Source: Sphingomonas quercus
Lineage (GTDB): Bacteria > Pseudomonadota > Alphaproteobacteria > Sphingomonadales > Sphingomonadaceae
Direction: 5' to 3'
NCBI RefSeq assembly: GCF_018863195.1
Contig: NZ_JAHKRT010000007.1
Coordinates: 180,009-244,008 of the forward strand
Length of the DNA stretch: 64,000 nucleotides
Positions 58,077-64,000 of the stretch are shown here, piece after piece. The notes beneath the pieces were generated by a model that did no database searches, was not told the DNA's origin, and saw only the letters and a list, made by a program, of their open reading frames with translations. Each line of letters begins with the position of its first letter. Position 1 is the stretch's first letter. Position numbers and translations under genes: made by a program.

Positions 58077-58837
58077 GCCGGTTCCCCGGCGGCAACGAGA
58101 TCGAGATAGCGGCGGCGGCGTGCGGCCGGCAGTGCGAGGATCGCGTCCTCGCTCCAATGATAGGCGCGGGCGAGCCGATCGACCTGCTCGAACAGCCGGT
58201 CAGCGGTGGCCGCGCCGGAAAGAAGCAGCGACAGGCCGTCGAGGAGGGTGCGGACCGGGGCGCCGCAGCTGGGGCACTCGGCATCGGCCGTCCACTCGAT
58301 CGCCGGATCGCGCGCCAGCATCGCCGCGCCGATCGCCTCCGCCGGATCGGCGTCGAGGAGCATGCAGCGCTTCAGCAGTGCGTCGGCCGCCTCGTCGGGG
58401 TCGAGCTGTGCCTGCGCGGCGATCGCCTCCTGATCGATGCCGGTCGGCAGGCGGAAGCGGGGGTCGGGCGGCCCGGCCTGCGGCTGCGGCGCCAGCAGCG
58501 GCGCCAGAGAGAGCGACAGTTCGGCGAGCGCATCGCAGGCCGGGCAGCGCGCGACCGTCTCCAGCTCGGCGCCGAACGATGCGATCACGCAGGCGAGGAG
58601 CAGGCGCTCGCGGTCGCCCAGCGTCAGGCCGCGCACCGTTTCGGCCGATGCCGGCGCCTCGTCGCCGATCCGTTCGGCGACGAGCGCGAGAAGCTGCGTC
58701 GTCCGCATCGCCGGCAGGGTCGCGGCGCTGCCGGCAAGGGCGAGTTCATCGGCGCCGGTCAGGCCGCGCACGCGCGCGACGCAGGGCGCCTCCGCCCCGG
58801 GCCCGCCATTCAATGTCACGGCGATCGCCTCGCGCAC
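58073..58837 (-). CDS. T4-type baseplate hub/assembly chaperone-like protein
   Basis: A 254-aa protein. LTLGDRERLLLACVIASFGAEL-like blocks (TLGDRERLLLACVIASFG) and two CxxC pairs (CPACDALAEL and CPSCGAPV) match the T4_baseplate chaperone-type proteins that sit after the tube gene in eCIS loci. GTG 58837 is chosen because it lies just after the tube stop; the frame above is in the tube gene. Confidence 0.75.
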   Translation of the reverse strand: MREAIAVTLNGGPGAEAPCVARVRGLTGADELALAGSAATLPAMRTTQLLALVAERIGDEAPASAETVRGLTLGDRERLLLACVIASFGAELETVARCPACDALAELSLSLAPLLAPQPQAGPPDPRFRLPTGIDQEAIAAQAQLDPDEAADALLKRCMLLDADPAEAIGAAMLARDPAIEWTADAECPSCGAPVRTLLDGLSLLLSGAATADRLFEQVDRLARAYHWSEDAILALPAARRRRYLDLVAAGEPA

Positions 58838-58847
58838 CGCCCGCCAC

Positions 58848-59366
58848 TCAAGCCGACAGCGTCGGCTCGACGGGCTCGGTAACGGCGACGTCGCGATCCC
58901 AGCCCTCATTCTCCAGCTTGAGGGTCTGGATGGCGACGGCGTTGGCGTTGGCGTCGAGATCGGGGAGCGCCTGGAATTCGGACACCCAGCAGCGATAGAG
59001 CTGGTAGGAGATCACCTTCTGGCCGGCCTCATTGAACAGGTCGATGATGATGTCCTTGCGGAAATCGGCGAGCGAGACCTCGGCGCCGGCACCGCCGCCG
59101 AAATTCCACACCTTGTTGGCCCATTGCTCGAACTCGGGATCATGGGTGACGCCGCGTTCCAGCGTCACCGCCTCGAACTTGGTGCGGCCCGGGGACTTGC
59201 GGCTGGAGGAGGGATCGCCGCCTTCGCGATGCTCGACGACCTCGGTGGAGCGCTTGAGCGCGCCGACCTTGCTCACCCCGGCGACATATCGTCCGTCCCA
59301 TTTCACCCGGAACTTGAAGTTCTTGTAAGGGTCGAAGCGGCGGGGGTTGGCGGTGAATTCAGCCAT
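58848..59366 (-). CDS. Contractile tail tube protein (gp19-like)
   Basis: A 172-aa tube subunit. The chain starts MAEFTANPRRFDPYKNFKFR, followed by VAGVSKVGALKRSTEVVEHR and TKFEAVTLERGVTHDPEFEQ, the usual strands of the T4 gp19/Hcp-like tube of contractile systems. Single copy here, unlike Pvc/Afp which have two or three. It is 13 nt after the sheath gene. Confidence 0.93.
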   Translation of the reverse strand: MAEFTANPRRFDPYKNFKFRVKWDGRYVAGVSKVGALKRSTEVVEHREGGDPSSSRKSPGRTKFEAVTLERGVTHDPEFEQWANKVWNFGGGAGAEVSLADFRKDIIIDLFNEAGQKVISYQLYRCWVSEFQALPDLDANANAVAIQTLKLENEGWDRDVAVTEPVEPTLSA

Positions 59367-59379
59367 CGCGGGGCACTCC

Positions 59380-61401
59380 TCAAGCGTCGGTGCTGCTGCT
59401 GCGGGCGATCTGCGAAATTTTGAGGATCACGAACTCCGCCGGCTTCAGCGGCGCGAACCCGACCTCGACATTGACGATGCCGAGATCGATATCGGTCTGC
59501 GTCGTCGTCTCCCCGTCGCATTTGACGAAGAAGGCGTCCTTGGCGGTGGTGCCCTGAAAGGCGCCCTTGCGGAACAGATCCTGCATGAACGCCCCGACAT
59601 TGAGCCGGATCTGCGCCCATAATGGCTCATCATTCGGCTCGAACACCACCCATTTGGTTCCGCGGAACAGGCTTTCCTCGATGAACAGGGTGGTGCGGCG
59701 AACCGGCACATATTTCCAGTCCGAGGCGAGGATGTCCGCGCCTTCCAGGGTCCGCGCGCCCCAGCAGATGTTGCTGTAGATCGGGAAGGTGCGCAGGCAG
59801 TTGATGCCGAGCGGATTGAGCAGCCCGTTCTCCTGATCCGTCATCGTCCGCGCCAGGCTGGCGACGTTGCGCAGCTGCGTCTCGGTGCCGGCGGGCGCCT
59901 TCCACACGCCGCGCGCGGTGTCGGTGCGCGCCCAGAGACCGGCCATCGTGCCGCTCGGCGCCAGCGATCTGAGCCGGCCCTGGTTGAGCGGATCGGGCGT
60001 GAAGGTGCGCGGATAATAGACCGCGGCATTGGGGTGGCGGAGGCTGTCGTTCGCCGTCATCCACGCCTGCATCTGGTCGATCTGGACGACATCCTCGGGG
60101 ATATCGACGATGATCATCGCGCGCCGGCCTTCGACGTAGATCTCGGCCTCCTGATAGAGCGACTGCATGTCGTTGGCAGCGAATTTGGGCGCGTCGGGGA
60201 TGCACAGCACGTTGAACAGGTCGACATCCTCCAGCGCGTAGAGGCCGGTAGCGCCGGCCGCGCTGCCCCGGAACACCGAAACCGGCATCGCCCACGCCCC
60301 GGTGGCGTCGACCACCGTCCCGTCCGCACCGCCGGCAAGCTCATATTGGGCGACGCCGGTCGACGCGGCGTTGAACTTGTACGCGCCGAGGTCGGCGCCC
60401 GAGAAGACCAGCTTTGCGGTCGAATCATAGGGCTGGGCGCCTGCCCCGGGCAGCACGGCGAACCGCCAATTGGCGCCGGCCCCGTCGTTCAGCGCCTGCA
60501 CCGTGGCCCCAGTGAGGTAAGGGCGCATCGCCGGCGGCAGCGTCGGATCGGCGCCGGCCTGACGCAGTGCGGTCTGCAGCGCCTGCGCCCAGCCTGCGAA
60601 GCTGGCCGGCGCCGTGAGCAGCGGCGACCCAGGATAGTCGAGCGCAATCGCCGCCGAACTGCCGGAAGCGAGCGTGATCGCGACCTTGAGCGCGCTGATC
60701 GCGGCGGGAATCGCGGCGGCGAGGCTGGCATTGCTGATCGTCCCGCTCGGCGCCGGGCGGGGCGCGGGCGTGCCCAGCGCCGCCAGCCCGACGCGATCGA
60801 GCTGGACGAGGCGCGAGCCCTGGTTGACCACCTCGATCGCATTGTTCGGGGTGTTGGGCTCCATCGTCAGATTGTTGAACGTCTCGGTGGCGACGACGGT
60901 CGTCCGGTTGCCGTCGACGCGGACCTGGCTGATCGTGAGATTGAAGGTGGCGCCCGCCGCGGTGCCGTTATGATCGACCTGCACCCGGACAAAATTGCCC
61001 CACTCGCCCGGATTGATGGCCGATGCCCCGCGGATGCGGCGGCCGGCGCGGACGTTGAACACCTTGGTCGCAGCCCCGAGCACGGTGAGAGTGGCGTTCG
61101 CCTCCGCCCCGGCGACGGACCCCGCCGGCGAGCCGTCATTGACGACCCGCACCACCCAGGCCTGCGAACCACCGTTCATGAAAAATTGCTGGATCGCGTA
61201 GGAAGCCTCGCTGTTGCGATCGAGCCCGCCATATTCACGCTCGAAATCGGCCTGGCTGAGGATCTGCACCGCTTCGTTCGCCAGGCCTTTGGCGAACGTG
61301 CCGATGAAGGCGGCGGTGGATGTGGCGACCCCGGTGATCGGATGGACGCCGCTGGATATCTCTTCAATGTAGACGCCGGGATAGGTGGGCTGAACGGGCA
61401 T
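59380..61401 (-). CDS. Contractile tail sheath protein
   Basis: A 673-aa sheath subunit. N-terminal TYPGVYIEEISSG and TSTAAFIGTF, DFEREYGG, and the C-terminal VASLARTMTDQENGLLNP, FPIYSNICWGARTL, VRRTTLFIEESLFRGTKWVV and PNDEPLWAQIRLNVGAFMQDL are family blocks. Residues about 100-430 are an extra variable domain, so it is longer than a minimal sheath. Only one sheath gene is present. GGAGGTCCCG precedes ATG 61401. First gene of the operon. Confidence 0.96.
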   Translation of the reverse strand: MPVQPTYPGVYIEEISSGVHPITGVATSTAAFIGTFAKGLANEAVQILSQADFEREYGGLDRNSEASYAIQQFFMNGGSQAWVVRVVNDGSPAGSVAGAEANATLTVLGAATKVFNVRAGRRIRGASAINPGEWGNFVRVQVDHNGTAAGATFNLTISQVRVDGNRTTVVATETFNNLTMEPNTPNNAIEVVNQGSRLVQLDRVGLAALGTPAPRPAPSGTISNASLAAAIPAAISALKVAITLASGSSAAIALDYPGSPLLTAPASFAGWAQALQTALRQAGADPTLPPAMRPYLTGATVQALNDGAGANWRFAVLPGAGAQPYDSTAKLVFSGADLGAYKFNAASTGVAQYELAGGADGTVVDATGAWAMPVSVFRGSAAGATGLYALEDVDLFNVLCIPDAPKFAANDMQSLYQEAEIYVEGRRAMIIVDIPEDVVQIDQMQAWMTANDSLRHPNAAVYYPRTFTPDPLNQGRLRSLAPSGTMAGLWARTDTARGVWKAPAGTETQLRNVASLARTMTDQENGLLNPLGINCLRTFPIYSNICWGARTLEGADILASDWKYVPVRRTTLFIEESLFRGTKWVVFEPNDEPLWAQIRLNVGAFMQDLFRKGAFQGTTAKDAFFVKCDGETTTQTDIDLGIVNVEVGFAPLKPAEFVILKISQIARSSSTDA

Positions 61402-61825
61402 CGGGACCTCCGCGAGAGACGGAACCAACCCAAGCCTGCACCGCGCGCGCTGCACCCTACCCGCGCTTGTCCCGGCGCAGACGATCGCCGGGAGCCGGCA
61501 GTGGCCCCGGGTGCCCGGCTCCTCCCCGGCACGATGATTACACTCTTCCCAAAATAATGTTTTGGCAACTACGATCTTGCGCAGGTTGTCGCACAATTCG
61601 TTTCGCCCTTGTCGGCGCCTTCTCTTGGCTATGCCCAGTCGATTGCCGAGCGACAACATCGAAACCTGTTCGCATCAAGGGGATAAGCGCCAGTTTCGTC
61701 TGCGACGGCAGATTTTTTTCTGTCCGTGCGCCGACTCGCGGCGGGCAAGGGAGCGAGCCGGTCGGCATCGGCGCACGAACTCTTTGACGGCAGGGGCGTT
61801 GGGTCCGTCTCTCACGGAGGCGTTC
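61402..61825. other. Divergent promoter region between eCIS and TPP enzyme
   Basis: A 424-bp gap that must hold promoters for the sheath operon (minus) and the TPP enzyme (plus). It contains an inverted repeat (61549-61565) and AT-richer sequence near 61540-61620 and 61705-61725. No confident promoter pair is seen. Confidence 0.6.
61549..61565. promoter_or_regulatory. Inverted repeat upstream of the eCIS operon
   Basis: CCAAAA (61549-61554), TAATG spacer, TTTTGG (61560-61565). It lies 148 nt before the sheath ATG. It may be an operator; the regulator is unknown. Confidence 0.35.
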
Positions 61826-63529
61826 ATGTCCCAGACGGTTGCCGAACTGCTCGTCGACACCCTTGCCGAGATCGGCGTACGCCAGATCTTCGGGATCGTC
61901 GGCGACGCCCTCAATCCGTTCACCGATGCGATCCGCCGCGACGGGCGGATCGACTGGATCGGCGTGCGGCACGAGGAAGGCGCGGCGCTGGCGGCGGCGG
62001 GGCAGGCGAAGCTGACCGGCCGGCTCGGTGTCTGTTGCGGCACCACCGGGCCTGGCGCCAATCATCTCGTCGCCGGCCTTTACGAGGCGCGCAAGGACCA
62101 CGCGCCGGTGCTGGCCATCTCCGGTCATGTGCCAAGCGCCAAGCGCGGCACCGACTATCTGCAGGAGGATGATCCCGTCGCCCTGTTCCGCGACGTGGCG
62201 GCCTATTCCCAGCTGGTCGGCGCGGCGGAGCAGGCGCCGGCGGTGATCCAGCAGGCCATCGCCACCGCCTATGGCGCGCGCGGGGTCGCCCATCTCTCCG
62301 TGCCGCCCGACATCTTCGCAGCGACCGCCCCCGGCCCGGTGCCGAGCATCGCCACCTTGCGCCCGCGTCCGGAGATCGCGCCCGCCGCCGCCGACATCGC
62401 CGCCGCCCGCGCGATGATCGCGGAAGCCGGCACGGTCGCGATATTCTGCGGCGAAGGCTGCCGAGGCGCCGCGGAGGAACTGGCCCGCCTCTCGGATCGC
62501 TTGCGCGCGCCGCTGATGCACACTTATCGCGGCAAGGACATCATGGCCCATGACGATCCGCGCTGGATCGGCGGCGTCGGCCTGATCGGCGGACAGCCCG
62601 GCGTCGATGCGCTGCGCGACGCCGACCTGCTGCTGATGCTGGGGACCGATTATCCCTATTCCGATTTTCTGCCGCAGAAGGGCCGGATCATCCAGATCGA
62701 TGAGCGCGCCGCCTCGCTCGGCCGGCGGGCGCCCATCGCCCTCGGGGTGATCGGCTCGGTCCGGCCGGCGCTCCGCATGCTGCTCGACGATCTGCCGCAG
62801 CGCGCCGACGCCGCCTTCTTCGACAAGGTGTCGCGGGATCGGGCAAAATGGGACGCGATGCTCGACGAAAAGGCCGATCCGGCCCGCAGCGCCGACAAGG
62901 TTCACCCGCAGGCGGTGGCGCGGCTGGTGAGCGATCATGCCGATGACGACGCCGTGTTCGTCACCGATACCGGCGAGGTGACGCTCTGGGCCGCCAACTG
63001 GACACGGCAGCGCGGGTCGCAGCGTCATTGCGGATCGTTCAACAACGCGGCGGTCGGCACCGGCATGGGCATCGCCAACGGCATCCAGGCGCTCGATCGC
63101 GCGCGGCAGGTGATCCTGCATGTCGGCGATGGCGGCTTCACGATGCTGCTCGGAGAGTTCATGACCGCCGTCGAACACCGGCTGCCGGTCAAGATCGTGG
63201 TCTATGACAATGCCGGCTGGGGGCTGGTTCACCTCGAAATGGAGGGGGCAGGGCTGCCGGCGGCGAGGGGTGCCGCCTTCCCCAATCCGGATTTCGCCGC
63301 CTTCGCGCGTGCCTGCGGGGCGCAGGGCTTCACCGTCCGCCATCCGGCGCAGCTCGATCAGTCGATCCGCGATTTCCTCGCCGCCCCCGGGCCGGCCGTG
63401 CTGCACGCCGCCGTCGACCCCGCCGAGATCCCGGTCATGCCGCATATCGGCGCCGGCGAGGTGTGGAAATTCGGGATCGCCAAGATCAAGGAAAAGCTGC
63501 TCGCTCTGATGGGCGACGAGACGGCGTAG
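61826..63529 (+). CDS. TPP-dependent pyruvate oxidase-like enzyme
   Basis: A 567-aa member of the acetolactate synthase/pyruvate oxidase family. Residues 1-170: IFGIVGDALNPFTDAI, VRHEEGAALAAAGQAKL (the Glu that activates TPP), TTGPGANHLVAGLYEA. Middle FAD/Rossmann-like block around VAIFCGEGCRGAAEEL. TPP/Mg motif GDGGFTMLLGEFMTA and YDNAGWG. It is closest to PoxB-type pyruvate:quinone oxidoreductase, but a decarboxylase or oxalyl-type member cannot be excluded. ACGGAGG precedes the ATG; the longer open frame above it has none. Confidence 0.85.
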   Translation: MSQTVAELLVDTLAEIGVRQIFGIVGDALNPFTDAIRRDGRIDWIGVRHEEGAALAAAGQAKLTGRLGVCCGTTGPGANHLVAGLYEARKDHAPVLAISGHVPSAKRGTDYLQEDDPVALFRDVAAYSQLVGAAEQAPAVIQQAIATAYGARGVAHLSVPPDIFAATAPGPVPSIATLRPRPEIAPAAADIAAARAMIAEAGTVAIFCGEGCRGAAEELARLSDRLRAPLMHTYRGKDIMAHDDPRWIGGVGLIGGQPGVDALRDADLLLMLGTDYPYSDFLPQKGRIIQIDERAASLGRRAPIALGVIGSVRPALRMLLDDLPQRADAAFFDKVSRDRAKWDAMLDEKADPARSADKVHPQAVARLVSDHADDDAVFVTDTGEVTLWAANWTRQRGSQRHCGSFNNAAVGTGMGIANGIQALDRARQVILHVGDGGFTMLLGEFMTAVEHRLPVKIVVYDNAGWGLVHLEMEGAGLPAARGAAFPNPDFAAFARACGAQGFTVRHPAQLDQSIRDFLAAPGPAVLHAAVDPAEIPVMPHIGAGEVWKFGIAKIKEKLLALMGDETA

Positions 63530-63541
63530 CGACATCCCGAG

Positions 63542-63564
63542 TCGCGCGACGGGCCGTCGCGCGA
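63542..63564 (+). terminator. Perfect hairpin after the TPP enzyme gene
   Basis: TCGCGCGACGG pairs exactly with CCGTCGCGCGA around a single central G, 12 nt after the stop. No T tract follows, so it may act only as a stable 3' end. Confidence 0.45.
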
Positions 63565-63754
63565 TGCGTTGGGGGAGGGGCCGGAAGGCGACGGGCCCGA
63601 CACCCGCTGCCGACATTCTCGCGGCCGGCCAGAGCGAGCCTTTCGGCGCAGGTCGACGTCATGCCCTTCCTTCATGGGGGGGCGGCTGGGCGACGCCGGC
63701 GGCGACGGAAAATCAATCCGGCGGGTAAAAGCGCATCGAGGATGCGGTAATCGC

Positions 63755-63782
63755 TTGACGCGCTGAAAACTTGGCATATATA
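63755..63782 (+). promoter_or_regulatory. Promoter of an rRNA operon
   Basis: TTGACG at 63755-63760 and TATATA at 63777-63782 with 16 bp between, a close sigma-70 match and the strongest promoter seen in the window. A leader with a boxA-like element follows, so this is a likely rrn promoter. Confidence 0.7.
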
Positions 63783-64000
63783 GCCCCTCGTCAACGGCGC
63801 TTTGCCACGGCGAAGTGCGGTTCACCGCCATCGGCACCCACGAGGGCCCGACCTGGAAGGGGAGGGAACAAGAGGGTGTCGGCTTGGCGGTTGGCTCTTT
63901 CTCATTGTTGGATTGATGAAGGGACATGTGGGCGGCGGCCCCGGTTACCCAGGGTCTTTGGGCCTGGGTGGATCGGACAAATCAGGCCGTTCCTATATGT
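63783..64000 (+). ncRNA. 5' leader of a 16S rRNA operon (partial)
   Basis: The transcript leader contains GGCTCTTTCTCATTG at about 63893-63907, like the boxA antitermination element (TGCTCTTTAACA), followed by ATGAAGGGACATGTGGGCGG, a pattern known from sphingomonad rRNA leaders. No protein frame is present. The 16S gene itself would begin right of the window. Confidence 0.65.

Noticed and set aside
36588..61401. Prophage or type VI secretion system
   Set aside because: No head, terminase, portal, integrase or lysis genes; no TssJ/L/M or ClpV; the AAA, DUF4255 and DUF4157 genes point to an eCIS.

Overview
The window is a high-GC alphaproteobacterial chromosome segment, most likely from a Sphingomonas-like member of the Sphingomonadaceae. 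The clues are codon usage, a PEPxxWA-CTERM protein, the aroA-cmk-rpsA-ihfB housekeeping block, a TIGR02300-type protein, CCA-encoding tRNA genes and a leader that looks like a sphingomonad rRNA operon leader at the right edge. No taxonomic marker gene (16S) is inside the window, so this placement is inference.

Region 1 (1-6.3 kb): MBL-fold hydrolase, DUF4230 protein, NAD biosynthesis pair nadA-nadC, secreted RNase T2, and on the minus strand a DUF4112 membrane protein, an orphan oligopeptide-type binding lipoprotein and tRNA-Leu(UAA). Region 2 (6.3-12.7 kb, minus strand): the conserved block aroA > alpha/beta hydrolase > cmk > PEP-CTERM protein > rpsA > ihfB, with two inserted genes. Region 3 (12.7-30.1 kb): TIGR02300 protein, tRNA-Ala(GGC), a diheme-PQQ dehydrogenase, a dipeptide epimerase, two tandem chemoreceptors, a large M14 carboxypeptidase-like protein, a MarR-type regulator, tRNA-Val(UAC), a SRPBCC/alcohol dehydrogenase/SDR operon, a PAS-domain remnant, a low-affinity iron permease-like protein and a TspO-like membrane protein.

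Region 4 (30.2-36.6 kb, plus strand): a complete, tightly coupled ebo cluster in the order eboF-eboD-eboE-eboC-eboA-eboB (phosphodiesterase-like, sugar phosphate cyclase, TIM-barrel isomerase, UbiA prenyltransferase, EboA, TatD hydrolase). Ebo genes are linked in other bacteria to metabolite export or traffic; the product here is unknown.

Region 5 (36.6-61.4 kb, minus strand): a roughly 25-kb extracellular contractile injection system (eCIS), read from the sheath gene leftwards: sheath, tube, baseplate chaperone, Pro/Ala-rich protein, DUF4255 cap, AAA ATPase, a 61-aa protein, a DUF4157 protein with two metalloprotease-like motifs, CIS tube-type protein, LysM-like tail protein, hub, spike, a 98-aa protein, gp25, two J-like wedge proteins, a tail-I-like protein, a DUF6519 beta-helix protein and a small coiled-coil protein. 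Most genes overlap by ATGA, so the locus is probably one or two transcripts. It carries several surface modules that could bind a target: a WxxW-repeat (PLL-like) propeller inside one J protein, a beta-rich extension on the tail-I protein, and a long beta-helix protein. It is the most interesting system in the window.

Region 6 (61.4-64 kb): a promoter-bearing gap, a pyruvate oxidase-like TPP enzyme, then a strong promoter and the leader of an rRNA operon running off the right edge. There are no transposases, integrases or CRISPR arrays.
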